From Erinaceus europaeus (Eukaryota; Chordata; Mammalia; Eulipotyphla; Erinaceidae), in assembly GCF_950295315.1 (NCBI RefSeq), contig NC_080180.1, forward strand, positions 64,861,411 to 64,925,410: a stretch of DNA of 64,000 nt, given 5' to 3'. The notes below the pieces were generated by a model. The model was given only the letters and a program-made list of their open reading frames with translations, made no database searches and was not told the DNA's origin. How positions within the stretch are numbered: position 1 is the stretch's first letter; every line of letters begins with the position of its first letter. The position numbers were made by a program, and so were the translations under genes. Shown here one piece after another: positions 22,248 through 33,076 of this stretch.

Positions 22248-22702
22248 CAGGGCTCCAGAAGTCTCTGGGCCAACTGTGATGGTTATCTATGCCTAAGGGA
22301 CCTCTGAGAGGGGGCTCTCCTGTCCTTGGCCGACATCATCCATGAAAGGAATAAGAGTGGTGACCTCCCCAGGAGCTCTTCTGGAAACAGACACTTCCCA
22401 CCCTCCACACCAAGCCCGCCATTATGCTTCAGGCCACCGTGGCTTCCTTCTCAAACTGGAGCCCAGTCTGGACTTTCAGATGTGGAACGCCTACAGCACC
22501 AGTGGTCTGAGCTCTCCACAGTCCTTGCTAGAGTCCTTGCTAGTGGCACCAGAGGATAGGAGCCCTCTCCCAGACCTCTTGGCAACATGGAGACATCCCT
22601 TGGCAGCAGCTGGGTGAACTTGACTGGGGTATATTACACGCACTTTGACGATCAGATTGCTACCATTATATCTGATGCATCTCAGTGGACTGTGATATCT
22701 TC
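22248..22702. other. Unrecognised GC-richer segment with open frames
   Basis: Frames 22326-22559, 22342-22617 and a shorter one starting near 22589 are open on the plus strand in different phases, in DNA clearly richer in GC than its surroundings. This could be a decayed processed pseudogene or an old LTR. I see no poly-A, TSD or domain that decides between them. Confidence 0.3.
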
Positions 22703-22905
22703 TTTTTTAAAATCATTTTATTTTATTTATTATGAGACAGAGACAGAGAAATTGAGGAGGTAGAGAGGGAGAGAGACAGAGCGACACCTGCAGCCCTGCT
22801 TCCCCACTTGTGAAGCTTTTCCCCCTGCTGGTGAGGGCCAGGGGCCTTGCACACTGTGACGTGTGTGTTTAACCAGGTGTGCAGCCGCCACCTGGTGCCA
22901 TCTGT
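22703..22905 (-). mobile_element. B SINE, head shortened
   Basis: Tail (TTTTATTTATTATGAGACAGAG) on the left, with the body in reverse ending GTGTTTAACCAGGTGTGCAGCC. The box-B region is deleted between GGTGAGGGCCAGGGG and CCTTGCACAC. Confidence 0.8.
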
Positions 22906-22984
22906 GCTTGTTTCCAAAAAGGCTTTCAAAGCCCAAATAGGTAGGCTGTGCTCCTCAAAGACTTCTGCTTAACACAGAGTGACC

Positions 22985-23192
22985 GGAGGCCAGGTCGTGG
23001 CACACCCGGTTAAGTGCACAAGGCACAAGGACCCGCCCCAGGATCCTGGTTCAATCCCCTGCCGGCTCCCCACCTGCCGCAAGGAGGCTTCACAAGTGGT
23101 GAAGCAGGTTTGCAGGTGTCTCTCTTTCTCTCTTCTTCTCTATCTCTCCCTCCTCTCTCAATTTCCCTCTGTCCAGTAACAAACAAACAAAA
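22985..23192 (+). mobile_element. SINE with mixed A/B features
   Basis: The head reads GGCCAGGTCGTGGCACACCC (B-like), while the middle has CAAGGCACAAGGACC and CAGGTTTGCAGGTGTCTCTC (A-like). It may be an intermediate subfamily or a template-switch product. Confidence 0.7.
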
Positions 23193-23334
23193 AAGTGACC
23201 AGTGACCCCCTGCTGCCTGGAGTTTGTCTAAATGCAGACCTCTTGTAGACATGCTCAGCCAAGACTAACACAGGTGTCCCTCTATTTCCCTTATTAGCCA
23301 TGGTGGGGACGCCACTTAAACTTCTTCATCTCAT

Positions 23335-23638
23335 GTTTTTTTTTTAACTTTATTTATTTTCCTTTTTGTTGCCCTTGTTGTTTTATTGTTGTAGTTATTA
23401 TTGTTGTTATTGATGTCATCGTTGTTGGATAGGACAGAGAGAAATGGAGAGAGGAGGGGAAGACAGAGAAGGGGAGAGAAAGACAGACACCTGCAGACCT
23501 GCTTCACTGCCTGTGAAGCGACTCCCCTGCAGGTGGGGAGCCTGGGCCTTGAACTGGGATCCTTATGCCGGTCCTTGCACTTTGCACCATATGCGCTTAA
23601 CCTACTGCGCTACCACCGGACTCCCATCTCGTGTTTTT
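23335..23638 (-). mobile_element. A-short SINE with TSD
   Basis: Reverse copy 23337-23625 between CATCTCATGTTTT (left) and CATCTCGTGTTTT (right), a TSD with one substitution. Confidence 0.92.
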
Positions 23639-24134
23639 AATGGCTAACTCCTTCGGACTCTCTTTCCCTAGGTCACTTGTCTGTTTCATGTTCCAGGAAA
23701 TGTCTCCACTCCTAGAAATATGTATTCCTCACCAAGCTACAGGTCAAACCCAAGACTTCTGGGAGTCAGGGATGGTGTAAGGATTGAAATGAAAACCTGG
23801 CAGAATGGATGTGACCTTGAAATCTATCCCTAAAGGGCTTCCAGTGGCTAAGCCTCACCCTCCTCTTCTTGCACAATCCAATATAAGCTCCTCTGGTCTC
23901 ATAGCAATCTGGATCAGACACCAGATGGAGTTCTTTGCTAGGTAGTAAGGTTGAGTGAAGTGGTGGGTTTCATACCTCCTGGAATGATACAGAAATAAAG
24001 ACCCTGTAGGTTGGTTGCTTTCATTGGAAGGTCTCTGAAAGCTCAGTGGAGGTTGGCTATTGACATATTTACATGTGCAAAAGAGAAACTCTATGTGAGG
24101 GATGTCTCTCACTGTTGTCAAAAGACCTAATCTT
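23639..24134. other. Unique sequence, no gene seen
   Basis: An 88-codon minus-strand frame (23855-24121) has no recognised domain, and no splice sites support it. Confidence 0.45.
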
Positions 24135-24402
24135 TCTTTTCTTTTTCTTTTTTAACTGTCCCTAGGGTTACATTGCTGAGGCATGGTGCCAGTACTACAA
24201 TCTACCACTCCCGACCTTCATTTTGTCCCTTCCCCCCCCCCACTTTCTATTTTATTTGATAGGACAAAGATAATTTGAGGGAAGAGGGAGATAAAGGGGG
24301 AATGAGAGAGGCACCTGTAAAGCATCTCTCTCGAGTGCAGAGCCAGAGGCTTGAACCGTCATCCTTGAGTATTGTGATACCATGTGCATCACCTGGCCCT
24401 TG
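24135..24402 (-). mobile_element. Old A-long SINE
   Basis: The 3' module is recognisable but decayed (TCCCTAGGGTTACATTGCTG), and the reversed box-B region reads GGCTTGAACCGTCATCC. It is much more diverged than the other A-long copies. Confidence 0.65.
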
Positions 24403-24865
24403 AAAAGAGCCAATCTTTTCACACCTTCTCCATAAAGAAGGCAGGACTCACACCTACATAACAGCCACACCTTTATTCTCTGTGCCTTCTCATAGCAGAC
24501 CTGCCTGGGGCTCTCCCTAGCCCACTGCACACTCCTCCATGGGCACTGAGCTATTCTGGAAGGTGCAAGGAAGCCACCTGAGTAAGTTGCTAGTCTTTCT
24601 GAGGCTGTCCATGGAGTCCAGAGGCTGCCTGTTATTATTAAATTTTTTTGTGTGTTTTTTTTCTTATATGTTTATTTGCCAACCAAGATACCCCCCAAAA
24701 AAGTATGTGGCACTTTCTTTGTGCCCTGACACTGCCCATCTCTACTGATTGGGAGCAAACCAACCCTACTCTCTAAAGGAAGCACCGAAGCCCCAGTCTC
24801 CTGCTATCAGAAAAGCCTGCTTCTCGTAGCTTTCCCGACCTCTGTGGGTTACCCTAGCATGAAGG
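24403..24865. other. Unique sequence, nothing recognised
   Basis: Mixed-composition single-copy DNA with a T-rich block near 24640-24665. Confidence 0.45.
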
Positions 24866-25060
24866 GGCCAGGTGGCACAGCACATGTTACAATGCACAAG
24901 GACCTGGATTCAAGCCTCCAGTCCCCTCCAGGCAAAGCTTTGGGAGTGATGAACCAAGGCTGCAGGGGCCTCTCCACTTCTCTTCCTCTCTGTCTCTCCA
25001 TTCCTCTGGACTTCTGGTTGTCTTTATCTAATAAATACATAAAGATAATTTTTAAAAATT
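24866..25060 (+). mobile_element. B SINE with short head deletion
   Basis: GGGGCCAGGTGGCACAGCAC lacks part of the usual head. Box B reads GGATTCAAGCC and the tail AATAAATACATAAAG. It is the last hedgehog-type SINE before the SINE-free interval. Confidence 0.8.
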
Positions 25061-28000
25061 AACCCCAGCGTGAGCACCTGTTGGCTCGTGGCAATGCTCG
25101 GAGACCGTGAGGCTTGTAACTGTCAATGTCATCTCACTGGCCAGTGTTGGTGTGTGTTGTCCATGCCAGAAGGTGGAAATATTTCTCTCAAGAGAGTTGA
25201 CAGTTCAAACAACCCGGGTTGTGCCCCACGTTACTTTTCTTTCAGTCCTAGACTAAAGCAGGGGAGGCAAGCTGGGCTAAACTGCGTGACTCTTCTGAGA
25301 CGGATGACCGTGGCTTGGTGAAGTTAGGATATTCAGACCTCTGCTTGTCAAAGTGTGTTCAGTGTGATTTCTCTGGAAGAAGGAGACTCATGACTGTGAG
25401 ACTTGGGCTTTGCTTACTCACTGCCGACATAACATGTTATACAGAGGAATGATAATGCCTATATTAAAACAGAATTTCATTCTAAATATAAATCATGAAA
25501 GGACTGTCACAAGTGTCTGAAGTTTCCTCAGCCAGATTCCATGGTGCCTGCAACGTGAGACTCAACCTTGCAGATGAACATGTGGCGGAGGGAAGGCGCT
25601 GAGATTTTAAAACATAAGTGATGTTTTAAATATAGTTTTTACAAGGATTTCAAGTTAAAAATGAGACGCAGGGACTAGAAACACATCCCACACTGAGTCA
25701 AGAAAAAGGACTTCAGGGGGTGTCTCACTGCGTTCTCTCAGCACTTGGTCCAAATGCATTCTTATTATTTCACTAGATCACTGCTAGGCTTTGGCTGATA
25801 GTGGTCCTGAGAACTGAGTCTGGAATCTGAACCTTGGGAGGGAAGTAAAGGCATGGAAGTCTTTGGCGTCACCACTATACCGTCTCCTCAGCTCTCAAAT
25901 TAGCCGTATCTTCACAGCTGGGATTAGAATCAGACATTTCCAGAACCCTGATCTGTACTAAAGTGATCCCGTTTTCTATGGGGTTCCCTGGAAAACCCGT
26001 AAGAAATAATCTACATGGAGGACAGCCTCTAGCTGGTGTCTGATAAATCAAGTTGGAATAACACAGACCTACCTTGGCTTTTTCAAGTGTTTTTGCTGAG
26101 AAATAATATTTGGAGTCAGATGGAAAAAGGATGATAAATAAGTAAGTTTTTTTTTTTACAGTTCTCATGTATTTTATTTAATTTTATTTACATTTCTTCC
26201 TCTTTGATATCTAGTGTTATCTATGTTTCACAAAAAGAGCCAGAGAGTTGGACTTAACTTGTATCCTTTTAAAATTGGCCAAGCCCACTTTGGACATCTC
26301 CAACTGTCCAAAATTGCACAAAATAAAAGAAAATACCCTTGAAATTATATATATATATATATAGTTTACATATTATAGCTTTATAGATTTATTTTCAAAT
26401 TAACATAATGAAGAAAGTTAACTTAAGAGATATTATTTAAAGGCTAATCGTCAATCATTATACAAAGAGAAAAGCAGAATACAATAGTCTATCATTTGAT
26501 ATACAGATGGATAAAAATGTAAATTCTCTAGAAGTCGAAATGTAATGCAGTTCAGCTTTCACTTCAGAGCAAACATGGTGAACTGTGAAAGATAAAGAGA
26601 AAATTAGCAAGGCCTTCTCCGGATGGTCACAACCGTCTTTCATTGGGACGGTCTTCTGTAAACACAGCATGATCTACTCAGGCCAACAAGAAATATTGGC
26701 CACTGTGCTTTCTCTCTCTTCCCCACCCATCGGCAAAGCCAGGAATCAATGAGGAGGCTCACTTGACTTGTTCTCTGAAAAATCACCCCATTCTGTCCAT
26801 GCACCTCTTGTTTTTATTAGTCTAGTCTACTAATTAGTTGTGTTCATTTTTTGCCTATGACTAGGAATGTACAACAATGTTGGGTCTCTTCTTACCTCAA
26901 TTTCTTTGTTCTTTTCTTTTATTCTAACGGTCTATTTTACTACATCTAAATTAGGTAATGCTAGATGTTGGAAGCATTTATTTTCATCTTTTCATCTTAA
27001 GTAGTATTATATCTAGTACTGGAGTAATCTCTTCTATAAAGAATGCTGCTAAAAGGAGGCATGATAGTTTGCACGAAAAATGTGCTTTACACCTACACTT
27101 TAAATGGACTTAGTGCTCCTCGTCTGCCCCTCCTACAGGACTTGCTTTTGAAAACTTGCTCAGTGGCAGGACCCGTCACCAATACTCTTGGGGTTGGCGT
27201 TGCAATAACGTCTACTGCTTTATGAAGCATTATGCCAGTATCACATTTTTTTTTTCTATACAATCTGTTATGGCATTACCGATTTATTTCCGTCCCTTGT
27301 AATCACATGCATAGTATCATAGGAACACCAGCACACCTCTGAACTGAGCACTATTTTCAAACACTGGCAAGGAAACAATGGAAACAAAGACAGCATTTAG
27401 GGAGGCATCTGAATGGGACAGTGTGTAACTACTGCTACTTTTGTTTTTTATTTGTATACCTCTTCTCTGTTTTTATTTCTTCCTAGCACATATTGTATCA
27501 CTTTTGCTCATTCCTGGTCATACTTTATCTAGAACTACTTTCACATACTGTCACTAATTCCCCCAGTGTTCTAACTTACAGGTATGTATATTTGGCCACA
27601 GAAACTCCAGAATCGATACACTTCTCAGTCCCCTAGACAGAGAGGAGGTGAAGGAAGACAATGATTACATCTTTCCCTTTTCTGGTCTCTCACATTTCTT
27701 ACTCTGTCTGTCTCTGCAATACTTGGTCCTTACTTAATTAGAACCACTGTATTATCTCTTAGTCTCCTGTGGAATAGGAACTAGTGGTCATTTTTACATA
27801 ATGTGGAAAGAAATTTAATTTTTATTGTAGAAGTGTAGGAATACCATGCCAGTTTTTTGACAACTAAATATTTAACAACTTTCAATGAAGTATTTTGATA
27901 TTTTAAAGATTAATCAATAAAAGGACATGGGATGTAAGTGTCTACCAGTGAAATCATTCTTTTTCTTCCTGCACCCCTACATGAGTTCCTTTGGTCCAGG

Positions 28001-29125
28001 ATATGCCCTTTATTCATCTCTCTTTCACACACACCTGCAAATATCAAGTTTGAGAGACATATATTGTCAGAAGACTTTGATATTGGTTATTCTCTCCACT
28101 ATTAATTGGAGAGTACACCTAGAGTAAGAAAGCTATGACACAGGATAAAATTTAGATTTTTCAAGTGCGTTTCACCATGACACTGCCCATTTTCTTCCCT
28201 TCTTGTGATTAAGTGTAAAGTCATGCATGATGATAAAGGAAGGGGGTGTCCGCCTTGAGTTCCAGATTGGGTGACTGGTCATACACTTAAAGGTTCTTAT
28301 TCTGAGAAAGACTGGTTGTGGACTGACCCAGATTTACTAATTTCTTTAAGAGACAAGATGAGAATTTTCTTATTCATACAATATTCTCAGCAAGTTATTA
28401 TTTTTTTCAAACACAAATGAATGAATTGCCCTTCACATAGATATGTATGCTCCATTAGTAGCATTAATTTAGATTTACATGGACTTCCTCATTTTAGCTG
28501 TTAGATTTGAATCTTAGTTTTTATGACAAAGAAATGAAGCTTTCAATTTGTAACAGCGAACAGGGAACATTAAAAAATGGGAACAGCCAAAGGACAGCTC
28601 TAGAGATTAGAGTCTGCCAAGCTAAGAAGACACAGTTTCAACAAGAGTTCAATTAGCATAGTAAAAAAAAAAAATCAAATCTTACAGAATTAATACTGAG
28701 TACATGTGATTCTACCAACTTTACGTTAATTTCAGCTGATGTTTACTTGCATGGAAGCCAAAGACATTAAGGAAGCACATTGAAATCAAGGAAAATAATG
28801 GGTGAACCTGTCCTAGTGTAAGCATACAATTACTTTTCTGATAGGACAGAGAGAGGTCTGTGTGAATGCTGCAAAAGGATTTGAGGGAGATGACTACAGT
28901 GTTATTCCTGGACTCCAAGATGCCAAATAAGAAGAGACAAATATGAACTGTACTCATTGCTGAGTGGCTACCAAGCCGAAGTCCCTTTACATTTGGAGGT
29001 TTTGAAATTAGCACTGTTCAGAGGCAAAGCTAAAACACTCTGGAATTCGAAGAAAGGAATTATTTCCCTTTGTAGACTGTATTCCCTTACTTTTGATAAT
29101 CAAAAAGAATGTGAAAGTGATGAGA
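25061..29125. other. SINE-free unique DNA, first part
   Basis: About 4 kb with no recognisable SINE head or tail and only short microsatellites, such as (TA)n at about 26346-26362. A minus-strand acceptor-like site (TGTTTACAG) precedes an open stretch at about 26610-26670, but no donor follows convincingly. Confidence 0.45.
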
Positions 29126-29275
29126 AGTAATAATAGAATATTCCACTGATTGTAAGCATTGTGCTATGCATTTCACATACTCAAATCACCTAATTTACAC
29201 AAAAAATTCGACAACTAAGTGTACTTCCCCATGATTGACAAGATAAAGGGTAAGATTCAGATGTGAAGCAACTTT
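29126..29275 (+). mobile_element. MIR-like ancient SINE relic
   Basis: The order GTAAGCATTGTGCTATGCATT, TCAAATCACCTAATTTACAC, GACAAGATAAAGGG follows the mammal-wide MIR core and 3' part. It is strongly decayed. Confidence 0.5.
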
Positions 29276-30371
29276 TTGAAAAAGACCTTCCCTGGCTTTC
29301 TACAGTACTAGATAAGTTTCCGTTTGAACTACAGGTCATCTGGTAGGTGCTTCTAAAACATCTGGGGCACTGATTCACAGTAAGAGATCTAGTTCATATT
29401 CTGACCTATTTCACACATATGTCTGAGAAAATGTTTCACTAGGAACAATTTGCTTTACCATGAATGATGTGTTTTGAAAACTTTTCTACTCTACTTTTTT
29501 TTTTTTTCTATTCTATTTACTTGTTTTGGTCTATACGTTATCATATGGATACACTTAATTGCCCTTGTCAGCCATTATTGAATTGGGACCACACACTTTA
29601 TTTGATCATGTAGTCACTACTCTCTTCTTTGGTCTCCAAAGCAAAGTAGAATTTTCTTGAGGGCAGACTGCTACCATGCATTCTATTGCCAGACCTTGAT
29701 ATGAGTCTGAAATGCAGTCAAAAATTACTTTAATCTCTGAAAGTCCATCATCTCAGCTAAATAGAAGAGCCCATGATATGGTTCCCAGAAAGTGTGAAGT
29801 AAAGAATGGAAGACACAGGTCTTAAGGGAAGCCAAAGCAACGTCTAGGCACAGCTGTTAAGATTTCCTTGAGTTATCATAATTCCTATATATTTTATTCA
29901 GTTTATTTCTATCTCTGAGGGTTGAAATTATTAGATGCTTAAAGCTAGGGGGAAAAAAACAACAAACCTTGTCCTCTCTCTTTTAGTTCATCTCTTCCCA
30001 GATGTATGTAGTTTGATCACAGTAAAATCAGTTACACAAAACCACAAGTTAGATTAAAAATCTATTTCCTATTATTACATCTTAGCTATTTCAGAAAGTA
30101 CATTTCTCTAAGATTTGTGAGATTATTTTTACATTAAAAAACTGTATGTAAATTCCATTTCCTTCTTGGAAAATGATATCCATCTGATCTCTTATTTTAT
30201 ATTTCCGTTGGCTTTAAGGATGAAATGATTAGTTTCTGAATAGAGAAAATGTTTTTGTTTAATTGCTAAAGGCACACATTTCTATGTACAAACTCTGCAT
30301 TAAGACTTAAGAATCATTGATGTTGCTTGCAAATCAACAAAATTTAAAAGAAACCATGCCATTATGTAGAA

Positions 30372-30373
<2 letters not shown>
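29276..30373. other. Unique AT-rich DNA, possible L2 trace
   Basis: TAGAATTTTCTTGAGGGCAG near 29647 resembles the L2 3' region. No coding signal was seen. Confidence 0.4.

Positions 30374-30421
<48 letters not shown>
30374..30421. repeat. (AT)n microsatellite
   Basis: About 23 uninterrupted AT units. Such a run can extrude or melt easily. Confidence 0.97.
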
Positions 30422-30423
<2 letters not shown>

Positions 30424-31537
30424 TTTCACTGCATCCTAAGGAGTAAAAGGAACTAAAAGGTTTTTTCCAAAATTATAAATACAGATAAATCCTTTCAACC
30501 TAGCATATTGTTGCTTCAAGTGAGACTCAGTTTGGAACAGATGTACTTTTAGACCTGTTCTCTTAAGTGTAAAGTTTAAAAAAATCAATATTAGTTGTTT
30601 TTAAACCTGGGCCATATCTTGTCACTGATTTTTATTCAAAAATCCCACAACCATCATTGGAAGATCCATGCATGGAAAGATGTCATAATGTGTATCCTAG
30701 ATTCTTTTTATTTCTTATGTATAAAGCAGTATAAAATAATATATTACATTTACACTCATTGTATGTAGGTATTATTATAGTATTCACAGTACAAACACTA
30801 TAGTTAAGATTTAAACTCATTTTTTGTTATAATACCCTGTTTCACTCACAGATAACTGTATAGAAAATGAGTTGAGAGCTGAAACTCCCTGCTTACTTTT
30901 AGCTCAAGGATGGATGGGTGGATGGGTAGGTGAGTTCTAGTGGTCAGAAATATTTGAGACTTGCGCAAAAAAAATGTCCTATTTCTCTCCATCACAAATG
31001 CTACGTTTTCACGCAACTCAAAAACATCTGGAGCGTTTCAAACCAAGCAGGTGACAGGTTTTCTAAAAAGAAAAGCCACTTTTCTAAGTTTACAAGTACT
31101 TAAAAAATGACTGTTGAGAAATGCACACATGCACACTAAAGATACTAGGTTTCTCGCCATTATTGCCTGTGATACTCTGGCAGTCTCTACTCTCCACTCC
31201 CAGAGAACGCTCTCAGCTAAAACCTGGGCCAAGTTTTAGAATCAGAAAAGAAGTTCTCAACAGAACAACAGCATCACAAATTAGCATATAAGGGTTTTGT
31301 TGGACCTAGCAGAGAGACATCCTTGAAGAGCTAACAATATATAAAATAATTTTAACACTCCATGGCATAAAAATATGGAATTTTGTTATTTTCTGTTTTT
31401 CCTTGTTAAAAAGGAACATAAAAAGGATGTTAAGTGAAAAGCATTTACCACTACAAAATTAGAGTTGAAAAAGATAAAGAACCCAAGAATTTGCAATATG
31501 AAAAATAGAAGATTTTCAGAAAAGCTATCAAGTATAC
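30422..31537. other. Unique AT-rich DNA, nothing recognised
   Basis: No repeat signature. If the 31538-31675 exon is real, this is intron. Confidence 0.4.
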
Positions 31538-31675
31538 CAATGGTTTAGGTATTTTTAGTCTCTTGGGTATTGAAAGTACACAAAGAAATATGGAGAGAGC
31601 GATCAAAGCACCTGCAATGACAACACCAGCCAGCAATATAAACAATATTTTTATCCTAACATTTGCAACATCTGA
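31538..31675 (-). CDS. Candidate transmembrane-segment exon, 46 codons
   Basis: Between an AG at 31677-31676 and a GT at 31537-31536 the minus strand is open for exactly 138 nt, phase 0 at both ends. It encodes SDVANVRIK, then about 27 hydrophobic residues (ILFILLAGVVIAGALIALSI and so on), then the basic stretch PKRLKIPKPL. This is the layout of a single-pass membrane segment with a positive inner flank. Against it: the acceptor has a poor pyrimidine tract, the donor (TTG/GTATAC) is weak, T-rich introns translate as hydrophobic residues by chance, and an internal TTGTCATTGCAG is itself acceptor-like. Confidence 0.25.
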
Positions 31676-31963
31676 CTATGTAATTATATTCATGATTAAT
31701 TTCATGCTAGCAGATAACCTTTGAGGGTAAAGTGGCAAATTAATGCAGTTATCAAAATATGCATGGAGAATTGTGAGGCTCGTTTTCTTCTCTTTTTGGA
31801 AAATCAAGAAGCTTTCTATATTACAAATGTGTCAGCACAAAACATGACTAAGACATGAAATGGAAATGTGATTAATTAAAGTATTAAATCTTCAACTATA
31901 GTCCTTAGTGTGGAATATTTGCTAAGAGCACTGCATTTGGTATCCTTATAAGATGAAATATAC

Positions 31964-32037
31964 GTGTGTGTGTGTGTGTGTATGTGTGTGAGTGTGAGTG
32001 TGTGTGTACACACACTCACACTCACACTCACACATGT
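31964..32037. repeat. TG/CA inverted microsatellite, hairpin-forming
   Basis: A TG-rich run flips to a CA-rich run. The arms GTGAGTGTGAGTGTGTGT and ACACACACTCACACTCAC form an 18-bp perfect inverted repeat with a 2-nt spacer. Alternating purine-pyrimidine sequence also favours Z-DNA. Confidence 0.9.
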
Positions 32038-32479
32038 ATACTTCCTTTGAATTTCCCAACAAAAAGGACACACCACAATGACTCAGGACCTCAGGACCTC
32101 TTCTATCTGAAAACTAACTCAGGTGTGGTATCTAAATATTGGACTTAAAGTTATTTTACAAAAATTACGTTCAAGAGTTAAAAATTAGAATTTTACATGT
32201 GAATGAATCATTTCTAAAAATTGTCATTTGACATACCTTTAAAACATTAAGACACTGTTTCCACAGGAAAATAGTTTGACTTCTTACTATTCTAAAACTA
32301 ACCATGTAAACAAGGAGTAAATGCCATGATTGTTCTTTTCTGAAACAATTTGTTGATAAAAGACTGCCAGATCATCTGAATATTAGTTTTCATTTATATG
32401 TGTAAAATTATGGAAGGTGGATATCAGAATAACAAGATTAACTATAAGACCGACTGTAAAATGCTTCTCGTTATCCTTA
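32038..32479. other. Unique AT-rich DNA, nothing recognised
   Basis: No repeat or coding signature. Confidence 0.4.
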
Positions 32480-32625
32480 TCTAAGAAGTGTGTAGCTAAG
32501 AACTTTCATCGTCGGCTGCGTGCATTTTTTAGTCAATTTACTGAGATTATATCCTCATTATGTTGCGATCCATAGGTGACTTGCAATTTGATCACGAGTA
32601 TTGTATATTTAGCTGATTTTATATG
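32480..32625. promoter_or_regulatory. CpG-retaining island, possible conserved element
   Basis: Five CpGs occur within about 95 bp (CATCGTCGGCTGCGTGCA, then TTGCGATCC and ATCACGAG) in DNA that otherwise has very few. Because methylated CpG decays quickly, such retention suggests selection or recent origin. No element-specific motif was identified. Confidence 0.3.
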
Positions 32626-32707
32626 TCTCACAAATTTAGGTAAGAGTTTTATAACATTTTGCTTTTGGAGATTGCTGATATTATTTAAAACTAAAAAGCA
32701 AACTAGT

Positions 32708-32951
32708 GTGACAGGTTAGGCATTATATAAAATACGGAACACTCAATTGTAGGGTATAAGAAATTGGTTTAAGGGAGAGTATAGATAATGATATAAAGGG
32801 TTAAGCAATTTTAAAATTGTCCTATTGATAAGCAAATGGCTAGAGAAGGAGTGTGAGAGGAGGGAGGAGTGGAGAGAACTTAAGGGTCCTGGTGCATAAT
32901 GCCCTGCAGCTGTGTCTCGGGTCAATAAACTACAAACCTTTAACCCCCCTC
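32708..32951 (+). mobile_element. Possible solo LTR
   Basis: The segment begins TGTGACAGG and ends CCCCTCA, with a candidate polyadenylation signal (GGTCAATAAACTAC) near its 3' end. These are features of an ERVL/MaLR-type LTR. No primer-binding site, internal sequence or TSD was confirmed. Confidence 0.3.
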
Positions 32952-33076
32952 AAGAGAAGAAGAAGGAGAAGAAGGAGAAGGAGGAGGAGGAGGAGGAGGA
33001 GGAGGAGGAGGAGGAGGAGGGGGAGAAGAAGAAGAAAGAAGAGGAGGAGGAGAAGAAGGAGGAAGGAGGGAGGAGG
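32952..33076. repeat. 125-nt purine-only (GAA/GGA)n tract
   Basis: Every base is A or G on the plus strand. Long homopurine mirror-like tracts can form triplex (H-DNA) structures. The RRRR and EEEE open frames here come from the tract and are not genes. Confidence 0.97.
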
